DNA of 64,000 bases from CAWCKS01 sp963763485 (GTDB lineage: Bacteria > Pseudomonadota > Alphaproteobacteria > Rhizobiales > Xanthobacteraceae). The first letter of the stretch is position 1. Each line of letters begins with the position of its first letter. Below, in pieces: positions 29,332-38,939 of this stretch. Below the pieces are notes generated by a model. The model had not been told where the DNA came from and did not search any database. It saw nothing but the letters and a program-made list of their open reading frames with translations. The stretch covers positions 1,240,001 to 1,304,000 of the forward strand of contig CAVXOW010000005.1 in the NCBI GenBank assembly GCA_963763485.1, given 5' to 3'. Made by a program: the position numbers and the translations under genes.

Positions 29332-31757
29332 ATGTCCGGCGCTGTGGTTCAAACGAGACCGAACCTGGCCGATCCGATCCCGGAGGTGCCGTTCTATATC
29401 GCCTCGGTCGGAACCCCGTCGCGGTCGCGCCGTACCCTGAAATACGGCGACACCTTCATCGTCACCGACACCCACGGCGACATCGGCGCTTCGAGCGGTG
29501 ACCCGGACGGGCTCTTTCATGGCGACACGCGATTCCTGTCGCGGCTCGAGTTGTTGTTGAACGACGAGCATCCGCTGCTGCTTGGCTCCAATGTGCGCGA
29601 CGACAATACGATGCTCGCCGTCGACCTGACGAATCCGGACTACTACGAAAATGGCGAGATCGTGCTGCGCAAGGACATCGTCCATATCGCGCGCACGATT
29701 TTTCTGTGGGACGGGGCGGCCTATCAACGCCTCGCGTTGCGCAACCACGGTGATCGACCGGTGAAGCTACGGTTGCGGCTGAGCTTCGGCAGCGATTTTG
29801 CCGACCTGTTCGAAGTGCGCGGGATGCGGCGACCACGGCGCGGACGGGCAACGTCCGCGGTGACGGTGTCGGATCAGGTCGTGCTCAGCTATAAAGGCCT
29901 CGACGAGGTCATCCGTCACACCCAACTCACCTTCGATCCCGCACCAAGCGAGCTCACGCGTGACCTGTGCGTCCTATGCATTCGACCTCGCGCCCCATGA
30001 AGCGAAGCGAATCTTTCTGACCGCGGCGTGGGCCGGACCTGACGCCGCGCGGCCGGTGCCGTTTATGCGCGGTCTGCTCGCGGCGCATCGCGAGCTGCGC
30101 GCCGCGACGAGCGGCATGACGACCATCGAGACGTCGAATGACCTGTTTAACGAGGTGCTGTGCCGCTCGGCGGCCGATCTTGCGATGTTGATGACGGACA
30201 CGCCGCAGGGCCGCTACCCCTATGCCGGCATCCCCTGGTACTCGACGACGTTCGGGCGCGACGGCCTGATCACCGCCCTGCAGATGCTGTGGTGCGATCC
30301 ACGTATCGCGCGCGGCGTGCTGAGCAGGCTTGGGGCGTTCCAGGCGCGCAGCTCCGACCCTCTGTCCGACGCCGAGCCGGGCAAGATCCTGCATGAAATG
30401 CGCGATGGCGAAATGGCCGCCCTCGGCGAAGTGCCGTTCCGTCTGTACTACGGCAGCGTCGATTCGACGCCGCTGTTCGTGCTGCTGGCCGGTCTATACG
30501 TCGAACGGACCGGCGACGACATCCTGCTGGCCGAACTCTGGCCATCGATCGAAGCGGCGCTGCACTGGATCGATGGAGATGGCGATCCGGATCAGGATGG
30601 CTTCGTCGAATACTACCGCAAGACCGAGAAGGGACTGGCGAACCAGGGTTGGAAGGATTCGCACGATGCAGTCTTTCATGCCGATGGCGGATTTGCCGAA
30701 GGCCCGATCGCGCTCGCGGAGGTTCAGGGCTATGTCTTTGCCGCCAAACAAGTGGCGGCGCGTTGTGCGCGACGTCTGAAACGCGAAGACCGCGCGAACC
30801 AGCTCGAGGCCCAGGCGGCGCGGTTGGCCGAACGGTTCGAGGACGCATTCTGGTGCGATGACATTCGATCCTACGCGCTGGCGCTCGACGGCAACAAGCG
30901 GCCCTGCGCGGTTCGCACGTCGAATGCCGGACAGGTCCTGTTCTCCGGGATCGCGCGCGAGGACCGCGCACGGCTGGTAGGGGATTTACTGATGAGCCCG
31001 GCATTCTTCTCGGGCTGGGGCATCCGCACCGTGGCGCGCGGCGAGGCGCGCTACAATCCGATGTCCTATCACAACGGCTCGGTCTGGCCACATGACAATG
31101 CCCTGATCGCGCTTGGGTTCGCGCGCTACGGTCTCAAACGCGCCGTCGGCCGGCTGGCAACGGGACTGTCCGAGGCCGCGGCCTATATGGATCTCGCGCA
31201 GGCTTCCCGAGCTGTTCTGCGGATTCCAGCGCGAGCGGCGGCGCGGGCCTACCCTCTATCCGGTCGCCTGCGCGCCGCAGGCCTGGGCGAGCGCGACGCC
31301 GTTCTCGCTGATCGAGGCCATGCTCGGCCTCGAATTCCGTCCCGAGACCAGCGAGATCCACCTGCGCGATCCCAGCCTGCCTGCCTTTCTCGACCAGCTC
31401 ATGCTGCGCAATTTAGCCGTTGGTGGCTCGAGCATGGATTTGCGGGTCCATCGTCATGGCGACGAGGTCTCGATCGAAGTGCTGCGGGCCCGCGGCAAGA
31501 TCCAGGCCTCGGTCGATCCTGTCGCACGCACTAGGCCACGCTGGAACCGGATCTCCGCTGTCTGCGAGTTGACGGTCGTTTCGGCCAGTTGCGGGATATC
31601 CGAATGCGCCAGCAAATCTTCGCTGACGTTCTTCGCACTGACGGTTTCAGCTCGCGCTCGGTGCAGCCGTGCGATGGACGCTGCGACGAGGCTGCGGGAC
31701 AGTCGCCGGCACCGCAGAGTTCCGCCCAAAACACAGGGTGTTGCGCCCGCGACTTAG
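29332..31757 (+). pseudogene. Glycogen-debranching-type amylo-alpha-1,6-glucosidase, two frameshifts
   Basis: One gene spread over three frames. Frame 1 (29332 to about 29955) encodes the N-terminal glycogen-debranching domain (LKYGDTFIVTDTHGDIG, DGLFHGDTRFLSRLEL). Frame 2 (about 29955-31195) encodes the alpha/alpha-barrel catalytic domain: YPYAGIPWYSTTFGRDGLIT, YYGSVDSTPLFVLLAGLY, GLANQGWKDSHDAVFHADG, NPMSYHNGSVWPHDNALIA. Frame 3 (about 31196 on) continues RRLPELFCGFQRE, PVACAPQAWAS. The second shift is explained by one extra G in GATCTCGCGCAGG. The family end should come near 31530; the frame instead runs on to 31757. Cytoplasmic alpha-glucan or trehalose-related metabolism; GT4 and transporter genes nearby. 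Confidence 0.75.
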
Positions 31758-32122
31758 CCACCGGAAGCTCCCAAGCCCGCAGTGACGATCCTCGGTTCAG
31801 CACCAGGTCGCAGGGCGTGCTCGGCAAGGAAGTTCGGAGCGCCGCAAACGAGGATATGGGACACATTGTCGACATCGTCGTCGATAGCGCCGGCCAGGTC
31901 CGTGCCGCCGTGATCGACTTCGGCGGTTTTCTCGGCGTCGGCAGCCGCAAGATCGCGGTCGACTGGAATGCCCTGCATTTCCACGCGGCGAGCGGCAATC
32001 AGGATCTCGTCACACTGGAACTCACGCGGGATCAGGTGAAGGCGGCACCGGAATACAAGGACAAGCAATCTGTCGTCGTTCTTGGCGCATCAGGCGGCTT
32101 GCAGCCGTTGGGGCCTGAGTAG
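31589..32122 (+). CDS. PRC-barrel domain protein
   Basis: The C-terminal 100 residues are a PRC barrel: GVLGKEVRSAANEDMGHIVDIVVD, AVIDFGGFLGVGSRKIAVDW, and the LELTRDQVKAAPEYKD ending. PRC barrels are small beta-barrel partner-binding domains found in photosynthetic reaction-centre H subunits and stress proteins. The start is uncertain: the frame is open from 31589, but residues before the barrel show nothing conserved and overlap the tail of the debranching gene; a GTG at 31817 would give the barrel alone. Function unknown. Confidence 0.65.
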   Translation: MRDIRMRQQIFADVLRTDGFSSRSVQPCDGRCDEAAGQSPAPQSSAQNTGCCARDLATGSSQARSDDPRFSTRSQGVLGKEVRSAANEDMGHIVDIVVDSAGQVRAAVIDFGGFLGVGSRKIAVDWNALHFHAASGNQDLVTLELTRDQVKAAPEYKDKQSVVVLGASGGLQPLGPE

Positions 32123-32185
32123 TTCATCGCACGAGCTCTTTCGCCGAGGTACCGCGCCCTCGGTGTTAATAGGGAACACCAGGGT

Positions 32186-33553
32186 ATGGTCCGACTCCAG
32201 GGGTCACGGTCGGCGAGCGATGTCGAGCGCTTTTCAGGGCGCCGACTGTCCGGTCCGGCGACGGCGCCAGAGTTGCCCGGTCACGCCGAGACTGAGCATG
32301 ATGAGGCGCTGGCGAAGCGTGCCACAGCTGTTCCGGGCGAAAGCGAGCCACTCCATCCCTCGATCGACAGTCTTCGCGGCCTCGACTGGTTCATCTTTTT
32401 CCTTGCGGACGTCCAGACCGGCTTCGGTCCTTTCATCTCGGTCTATCTGACGTCGCAGAAGTGGACGCAGGTCGACATTGGTGTCGTGCTCTCGGTCGCC
32501 GGCCTGGTCTCGCTGCTGGCGCAGGTGCCGGGCGGAGCGCTGGTCGATGCGGCGCGCTCGGAGCGGCTTGTAGCGGGCGTCGCGCTCGGTGGTATCGCGG
32601 CCGCAGCGCTCGCCTATGCGGCGTGGCCGATCTTCCCGGTCGTGCTTGCCGCCGCTGTCCTGCACGCGCTGTCCAGTTGCGTGCTCGGCCCTTGCATCAT
32701 CGCAATGACCCTCGGCCTCGTCGGGCGCGCCGCGCTGGGCGAACGTCTTGGTCGCAACGCTCGCTTCGCCTCGATCGGCAACGGGCTCGCCGCTGCGGGG
32801 ATGGGAGCGTGCGGCTACCTGTTCGGGCCACGCAGCGTATTCCTGGTGACGGCGGCCTTGTTCGTGCCGACCACACTGGCGTTGAGCCGTATCCGGCCAA
32901 GGGAGGTCGACCCGGAGTGGGCACACGGTGGGCCCGCGGTGATCAACGTCGATGCCCGCCAAACCAAGCTCTTGACCCTGCTGCGCAGTCGTCCGCTACT
33001 GATCCTGGCGTTCTGCGTGCTGTTGTTTCATCTCGCTAACGGTTCAATGCTTCCGCTTGTCGGCAGCGTCGTGACGACGCGCACCAGCGAGTGGGCGACG
33101 ATCATCATCGCGGCATGCATCGTCGTGCCCCAACTGGTCGTCGCAGCGTTGTCGCCGCGGGTCGGTCACAGGGCGGAGGTGCTCGGACGCCGCCCGATCC
33201 TGCTGCTGGCGTTCTTCGCGCTGCCGATCCGTGGCTTGTTGTTCGCGACCGTCACCAATCCTTACGCCCTTGTCGCGGTCCAGTTGCTCGACGGCATCAC
33301 AGCCGCGGCGATCGGGATCACGGTGCCGCTCATGATCGCGGACTTGACCCGAGGCACGGGTCACTTCAATCTGGTGCAGGGAGTGGTCGCGACGGCGGTC
33401 GGCATCGGCGCTTCCACCAGTCCGACCATCGCCGGCTATCTCACCGACCATTTCGGCAGCAGCACCGCCTTCCTCGGCCTTGCGTTGATCGCGTCGACCG
33501 CGTTCGTCGCGGTTTGGTCGCTGATGCCGGAGACGAAGCCGGCACCACGCTGA
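32186..33553 (+). CDS. MFS transporter
   Basis: 455 residues. A polar N-terminal extension of about 60 residues precedes 12 predicted transmembrane segments starting at SLRGLDWFIFFLADVQTGFGPFISVY. The A-like loop reads GGALVDAARSERLVA and the second half has SPRVGHRAEVLGRRP. Resembles MFS proteins often found with stress or sugar genes in Rhizobiales; substrate unknown. Ends 12 bp before the convergent glycosyltransferase gene. Confidence 0.82.
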   Translation: MVRLQGSRSASDVERFSGRRLSGPATAPELPGHAETEHDEALAKRATAVPGESEPLHPSIDSLRGLDWFIFFLADVQTGFGPFISVYLTSQKWTQVDIGVVLSVAGLVSLLAQVPGGALVDAARSERLVAGVALGGIAAAALAYAAWPIFPVVLAAAVLHALSSCVLGPCIIAMTLGLVGRAALGERLGRNARFASIGNGLAAAGMGACGYLFGPRSVFLVTAALFVPTTLALSRIRPREVDPEWAHGGPAVINVDARQTKLLTLLRSRPLLILAFCVLLFHLANGSMLPLVGSVVTTRTSEWATIIIAACIVVPQLVVAALSPRVGHRAEVLGRRPILLLAFFALPIRGLLFATVTNPYALVAVQLLDGITAAAIGITVPLMIADLTRGTGHFNLVQGVVATAVGIGASTSPTIAGYLTDHFGSSTAFLGLALIASTAFVAVWSLMPETKPAPR

Positions 33554-33565
33554 CCGCGTGACCGA

Positions 33566-34654
33566 TCAGGGTGCCGAGGCCGGGACCGTTGCCGGTGCTC
33601 GCTCATCCGACACCAACCGTAGCTTCGGCGTGGCGTCCATCAGGCCGCGATAGACCGCGAGATAGTCGAGCGCCATGCGACGCGCGGTGAACCGCTGCTC
33701 GAATTGTTCGCGGATCTTTCCGCGCGACAGTTCGCCTAATCGGTCGACCGCACCGATCGCGCCGGCCTCGTCCTCGACGATGAACCCGGTCACTCCATCG
33801 TCAATAATTTCCGGCACCGAGCCGCGGTTGAAGGCGATAACCGGTGTACCGCATGCCATTGCCTCGATCATCACGAGCCCGAACGGTTCGGGCCAGTCGA
33901 TCGGCACCAGCAGCGCGATCGCGCCGCTCAGAAATTGCGATTTATCCTTGTCGCCGATCTCGCCGATGTACTCGACATGCGGTGATGCGAGCATCGGCTT
34001 GATTTCTTCCTCGTAATAGTCGCGATCAAGCAAATCAACCTTGGCTGCAATCTTCAGCGGGATGCCGCAATGTTCGGCGATCCGGATCGCGCGGTCGACG
34101 CGCTTTTCGGGCGCGATCCGCCCGAGAAACGCGAGATACGACGGCTTGACGGGGAGCGGCCGGAGCAGGTCCTGCGGCAGACCGTGGTGGATCGTGCGGG
34201 TCCAGCGCGCTTGCGGCAACGGGCGACGCTGCGCGTTCGAGATCGACACCACCGGAATTGACGAGAAAGTATTGAACACCGGCTGATGCTCGGGAAGGTC
34301 GAGCCGGCCGTGCAATGTGGTGAGGAAAGGTGTTGATTGGCGCGAGAACAGCGAAAATGGATAGTAGTCGAGATGAAAATGCAGAAAATCGAATTGATCG
34401 GCCTGGCGACGCACATGCTCCAGCATCGACATATGCAGGGCATTGGGATCGCGAATTGAGCCGTCGAGCCGCAACGCGCGCGGCCAGAAGGCCTGCAAAT
34501 TTGCCGATGTGCGCGAGTCGCCGCTTGCAAACAGCGTGACGTCGTGACCGAGCGCGACCAGTTCCTCGACGAGCCAGTACACGACGCGTTCGGTTCCACC
34601 GTAAAGTTTCGGCGGAATCGCCTCGGTCAATGGAGCGATTTGCGCGATGCGCAT
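33566..34654 (-). CDS. Glycosyltransferase family 4
   Basis: 362-residue retaining GT-B glycosyltransferase. N-terminal acceptor domain IAQIAPLTEAIPPKLYGGTERV; C-terminal nucleotide-sugar domain with FLGRIAPEKRVDRAIRIA and the E-x7-E motif in PEPFGLVMIEAMACGTPVIAFNRGSVPEII. This short GT4 type is common beside debranching or MFS genes in Bradyrhizobium and may act on a cytoplasmic or exported glucan or glycoside (inference). Convergent with the MFS gene. Confidence 0.9.
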   Translation of the reverse strand: MRIAQIAPLTEAIPPKLYGGTERVVYWLVEELVALGHDVTLFASGDSRTSANLQAFWPRALRLDGSIRDPNALHMSMLEHVRRQADQFDFLHFHLDYYPFSLFSRQSTPFLTTLHGRLDLPEHQPVFNTFSSIPVVSISNAQRRPLPQARWTRTIHHGLPQDLLRPLPVKPSYLAFLGRIAPEKRVDRAIRIAEHCGIPLKIAAKVDLLDRDYYEEEIKPMLASPHVEYIGEIGDKDKSQFLSGAIALLVPIDWPEPFGLVMIEAMACGTPVIAFNRGSVPEIIDDGVTGFIVEDEAGAIGAVDRLGELSRGKIREQFEQRFTARRMALDYLAVYRGLMDATPKLRLVSDERAPATVPASAP

Positions 34655-34896
34655 TGAGAGCCTCCTTCAACGGGCTGAAAGCCCCATGCCCTCAACGTCG
34701 TCAGTCGTTTTAGATTGCAGCATTTTTGCTGAACTCGACGAATTATCTTTTTCGCAACTGCGGGAACTTGGGACGGGCGGCGGATTTCTGATCTCAATTG
34801 CGCCGTCATGCGGGAACCGGGACCTCCCGCAGTCGTTGGCGCGTTGGGTGCGGCTGGGCGCGATTTGAGAGTCACAAGACGTCGGGAAGAGCCGCG

Positions 34897-36671
34897 ATGG
34901 ATGACCTCTGCCGCTATGTCGACAGACCGTTTGCATTCATTTTTCGTTATGTCAGGCAGCGCCCACTGGGCCACGGCATCATCACCGCCGCGGTTTTCGC
35001 GGCTGTGGCCTGTTCAGTCACGACACAATACGGCGTGAAATATCTGGTTGATGCGCTGGCCGGCGGGCCAGCCGCCGTGCATCGTATTTGGGCGGCGTTT
35101 GCGCTGCTCGTCGGCCTGATTGCGGCCGACAACCTGTTGTGGCGACTGGCCGGCTGGATCGCGAGCTTCACATTCGTGCGAGTGACAGGTGATCTGCGTC
35201 GCGATTTGTTTCGCCATCTCACGGGTCACTCGCTGAGCTATTTTGCCGACCGGCTTCCGGGCATGCTGACAAGCCGCATCACGGCAACGTCGAACGCGGT
35301 CTACACCGTCGAAAACATGTTCGTCTGGAACGTGCTGCCACCCTGTGCCGCGATGGTCGCGGCAATTGGCTTTGTCATGACGGTGAGCGTTGCGATGGCG
35401 GCTGTGCTGATGCTGGTCGGCGGCATCGTCGTCGTCGCCATGTTCCGGCTTGCGGCGGCCGGGCGGCCGCTCCACCACGAATTTGCGGACAAGACCGCGC
35501 TGGTCGATGGCGAAATGGTCGACGTGATCGGCAACATCTCGCTGGTGCGCGCGTTCTGCCGGCTGAGCGACGAACATCGTCGCTTCGACCGGACGGTCGA
35601 CGGCGAGCTCGGCGCGCGTCGTCGCAGCTTGCAGTACCTCGAACGGCTCCGCCTGTTGCATGCGCTGGCCACCGTTACGCTCACGATCGGCCTGCTGGCC
35701 TGGTCCATCACGCTGTGGCAGCGCCAGCAAATCACAACCGGCGACGTCGTGCTGGCATGTACTCTCGGGTTATCTGTGCTGCACGCGACGCGGGATCTGG
35801 CATTGGTTCTGGTCGATGCGGTCCAGCATGTGGCGCGCTTGACCGAAGCACTGGGAACCCTTTTGGTCCCGCACGATTTGCGCGACCATCCGGACGCCGA
35901 GACGCTCGCGCGCTCCGGCGCAAGCGTCTCGTTCGAGCAAGTCTCCTTCGATTATCGCGGCGATCGCGCGGTCTTCGAAAATCTCGACTTTCGGATCAAG
36001 GCGGGCGAACGGGTCGGGTTGGTCGGCCCGTCCGGGGCCGGGAAATCGACCTTGTTCGCGTTGCTCCAACGCTTCTACGACTTGCGCAACGGCCGCATCG
36101 TCATCGATGGCCAGAACATTGCGCGTGTCACGCAAGAGAGCCTCAGGTCCGCGATCGCGGTGGTGCCGCAGGACGTCTCGCTGCTGCATCGGTCGATCAT
36201 GGAGAACATCCGGTACGGACGGCCGGATGCCGCCGACGGGGACGTCCTTGCTGCTGCAGCGGCGGCCCGGTGCGACTTCATCGATCGGTTGCCCGAGGGA
36301 ATGTCGACCATCGTTGGTGACCGCGGGCTCAAGTTGTCCGGCGGTCAGCGCCAGCGGATCGCTCTGGCGCGGGCGTTCTTGAAGGATGCGCCGTTGCTGT
36401 TGCTTGACGAAGCGACCTCGGCGCTCGAACTTCAGAATCCGAGGAGGCGATCCGCCTCGCGCTGACCCGCTTGATGCGCGGCCGCACGGTGATTGCAATC
36501 GCTCATCGCCTCTCGACGCTGCGCGCTTTCGACCGGATCCTTGTCATGCGCGACGGCAGGATCGTTCAGGATGGCTCGCCGGATGAGCTGATGCTCAGGG
36601 GTGGGCCCTACCGCGATCTCGTGCGGCAGCAAACATTGCAGTTTGCAAAAAAGAAGGCTGCCGCCGCATAG
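34897..36671 (+). pseudogene. ABCB-type exporter (fused membrane and ATPase domains), frameshifted near its end
   Basis: Half-size ABC exporter, about 590 residues: six hydrophobic segments (residues 20-330), then an ATPase domain with Walker A VGPSGAGKSTLF, signature LSGGQRQRIALARAF and Walker B LLLLDEATSAL. Right after that (about 36430) the frame shifts: frame 1 ends at 36465, while SEEAIRLALTRLMRGRTVIAIAHRLSTLR (H-loop region) continues in another frame to 36671. A one-base loss in CTCGAACTTCAGAATCC would explain it. Without the H-loop the product would not hydrolyse ATP normally; a sequencing error is as likely as decay. ATG 34897 has GGAAGAG upstream. The 34655-34896 gap holds nothing else recognisable. 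Confidence 0.8.
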
Positions 36672-36781
36672 GGCGGCGGGTCGCAGACAACTGCTGACAG
36701 TTTTAGACCACCGGCAGGGCCAGCCTGCGTCGCAGACCTCGGGCGGCGCCGAAAACCTTCTCCTCGTGACGTCGCTCCACT

Positions 36782-36816
36782 GGCCCGGCGCTGTCTCCCC
36801 AGTGCCGGGCCGTTTT
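36782..36816. terminator. Strong stem-loop terminator between convergent genes
   Basis: GGCCCGGCGCTG (36782-36793) pairs with CAGTGCCGGGCC (36800-36811), 12 bp with one G-U pair and a 6-nt loop, followed by TTTT at 36813-36816. It lies between the ABC exporter and the convergent MFS gene and fits a rho-independent terminator for the rightward transcript. Confidence 0.75.
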
Positions 36817-36830
36817 GCGCGTGGAAAGTG

Positions 36831-37988
36831 CTAGGCCGGTTTTCGCGCGAGGCTTGCGCCGACGGCTGATACCGCGATCCACTGCACCAGCACTGCGAGG
36901 GCGAGGAAGGCGGACCCGAGCAGCGGCAACTGGTGTGCGCCGATCTTGCCGATCAACGCTCCGCCGACGCCGCCAGCGGTCGCAATGCCGCCCTGCAAGG
37001 CGCACACGAAGCAAGCCGACAGAACCGCCGTCTGCGCCGGCGCCCGCTCGATGAGCTGGCGCTGCAATGCGATCGACAACATCACGCCGCAGAAGCCCCA
37101 CACCGCAATCGACGCCAGCGCGCTGCCGATGGCGGCGCCGGTGAGCGGTAGCGCGACGAAGTTCGCGCCAAGGCAAGCGAGGGTGATGAAAACCAGCATC
37201 CGTGCGCCAAGGCGGTCACAAACCCAGGCCGCGGCGAGGCTGCCCGCGACGCCGGCAAGGCCCCAGAGCCATAGCAGGGACGAAAGTGTCGAGGCGCTCG
37301 CGGCGGTGGCGCGATCGAACACCGGACCAAAATAGATGTATACGCAATACAGTCCGATGAAGGCGAGGTAGGCCGTCCCAAGGCCGAGCAGCAACAAACG
37401 ATCGGCCGCGAGCGAAGGCACGCGGATGGTCTGCTTTCGCTCCGGCCAGGATGCCGCAAGAGCACCGACGAGCGCGACGGCTGCGAGCGCTGCGAGCAGG
37501 AACACTGTGGCGCGCCAGCCGAACGCGGCGGCGATGAAGGCGCCGGCGGGCAGGCCGGCCGCCATTGCCAGCGACATGCTGAACATAATGATCGAGATCG
37601 CACGGCCATGGCGGTTCGGCGGTTGCAGCGCGACCGCTGCGGCAGCGCAGGTCGGCGCGAGGATAGCGACGCCGAGGCCGCAACAGCACCGCGCGATCAG
37701 CATCACGCCGAGACTTGCCGTCAACGCCGACCCGAGACAACCGGCGACGAACAGTGCGAGTCCAACGCCGAATGCGATCCGGAACGGCCATCTCGACGTC
37801 GCAACTGCGAGCGGGATGATGAAAACCGCGTAAGTCAGCGAATAGGCGCTGATGATCTGGGCGGCCGCGCGAAATTCGACGCCGAGCGCCCTGGCAATTT
37901 CCGGGAGCAGCCCAGGCAGCACATACGCATCGGTCCCGGTCGCAAACATCGCCAGCGCGATCAGCACCAATCTGAATGCGCCTGCCAT
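36831..37988 (-). CDS. MFS transporter, AraJ/drug-efflux-like
   Basis: 385 residues, 12 hydrophobic segments. MFATGTDAYVLPGLLPEIARALG at the N-terminus and the GAFIAAAFGWRATVFLLAAL segment are typical of the DHA1 arabinose-efflux-like group. Substrate unknown. Convergent with the ABC exporter and 12 bp beyond the small hypothetical gene on the same strand. Confidence 0.85.
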   Translation of the reverse strand: MAGAFRLVLIALAMFATGTDAYVLPGLLPEIARALGVEFRAAAQIISAYSLTYAVFIIPLAVATSRWPFRIAFGVGLALFVAGCLGSALTASLGVMLIARCCCGLGVAILAPTCAAAAVALQPPNRHGRAISIIMFSMSLAMAAGLPAGAFIAAAFGWRATVFLLAALAAVALVGALAASWPERKQTIRVPSLAADRLLLLGLGTAYLAFIGLYCVYIYFGPVFDRATAASASTLSSLLWLWGLAGVAGSLAAAWVCDRLGARMLVFITLACLGANFVALPLTGAAIGSALASIAVWGFCGVMLSIALQRQLIERAPAQTAVLSACFVCALQGGIATAGGVGGALIGKIGAHQLPLLGSAFLALAVLVQWIAVSAVGASLARKPA

Positions 37989-38000
37989 GACGCGACCCGA

Positions 38001-38345
38001 TCAGTTCCGGCGCTTGCGCTTGCTGCGGCTGATCTCGCTCAGCGCGACCACGGTGCTAACCGGCGGTTTGGTCCTGATCGGGCCTTCAGCTTGGTCCTCG
38101 ATATCCACCAGGCCAGACTCTTCCGCTGAATCGTTCAACCAGCCGGCGGCGTGCTGACCCGACAGGGTATCGACGAGCGCCTGAAATTCCTCGTCGTTGA
38201 TACCGTACATCCGGCTCTTGATTTCGAGCACCGCCATTTCGAGCAGTTGAGTTGCGAGAGGCTGGTCGTGCCGTCTCAGTCGGGGAACCAGCGCACGCAA
38301 CTCCTCGACAAGCCCTTCAAGCTCGCGACGAACCTCAGGTGTCAT
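38001..38345 (-). CDS. Hypothetical protein, 114 residues
   Basis: Mostly helical N-terminal half (EVRRELEGLVEELRALVPRLRRH... LLEMAVLEIKSRMYGINDEEF) and a basic tail (SRSKRKRRN). No family recognised and no signal peptide. ATG 38345 is inside the end of the isochorismatase-like gene (11-bp overlap), so the two are probably cotranscribed. Confidence 0.6.
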   Translation of the reverse strand: MTPEVRRELEGLVEELRALVPRLRRHDQPLATQLLEMAVLEIKSRMYGINDEEFQALVDTLSGQHAAGWLNDSAEESGLVDIEDQAEGPIRTKPPVSTVVALSEISRSKRKRRN

Positions 38346-38937
38346 AATTTGCTCGCGTGAATTGTCGCGGACCGGCCAAAGAGTTGGTCCAGCTGGCGGT
38401 GTCGGCAATGTCGGCATAGACGCTGGCAATGCCGGCGACGGCGCGCTGCACCTCATCTGCGTCGAGGCCGTTGAGCGGTTGGCTCGCCGAGGCGTCGGCG
38501 AGATAGATCATCTGCTGCTGGCGATGATAACCGTCGACAAGGGTCGCAAGACACGCCGACTCCCCGGAAAACCCCGCAATGACGACCGGCGCGCGAACAT
38601 CCTTCATGAAGGCAGCAAAGCCCTCGCTCGCGTAGCAGGACGGCAGCTCGCGATCGAACACCATCTCGCTGCGCAACGGTTCGAAACCCTCGACCCAGTC
38701 GAACAGTTTGCTGGACCGGTTGAAGAAGGCTGACGCACCCTGCAATCTCGTGAACGCAACGGGAATGCCGTTTGCGCGTGCGGCCGTGAGCGCGTCGCGG
38801 CACTTGCGCAGTGCCGCGTGCGCACCGGGCAGCGCCGTAAGGCGCGGCGCGGCGACATATTCCTGCTGCAGGTCCACGAGCACGAGGATCGGGATCTCCG
38901 ACAGCCGTTGCGATCTGAGGCGGATGACCGACGACAC
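38335..38937 (-). CDS. Isochorismatase-family cysteine hydrolase
   Basis: 200 residues with the isochorismatase-like fold signatures: IPILVLVDLQQEY (catalytic Asp), and VIAGFSGESACLATLVDGYHR where the nucleophile Cys follows SGES. Such enzymes hydrolyse amides, N-carbamoyl compounds or enol ethers. Start taken as GTG 38937, two bases before the stop of the GNAT gene; no ATG is available in a sensible place. A much longer open frame upstream lies inside the GNAT gene and is not real. Part of a three-gene leftward operon. Confidence 0.78.
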   Translation of the reverse strand: MSSVIRLRSQRLSEIPILVLVDLQQEYVAAPRLTALPGAHAALRKCRDALTAARANGIPVAFTRLQGASAFFNRSSKLFDWVEGFEPLRSEMVFDRELPSCYASEGFAAFMKDVRAPVVIAGFSGESACLATLVDGYHRQQQMIYLADASASQPLNGLDADEVQRAVAGIASVYADIADTASWTNSLAGPRQFTRANYDT

Positions 38938-38939
38938 GA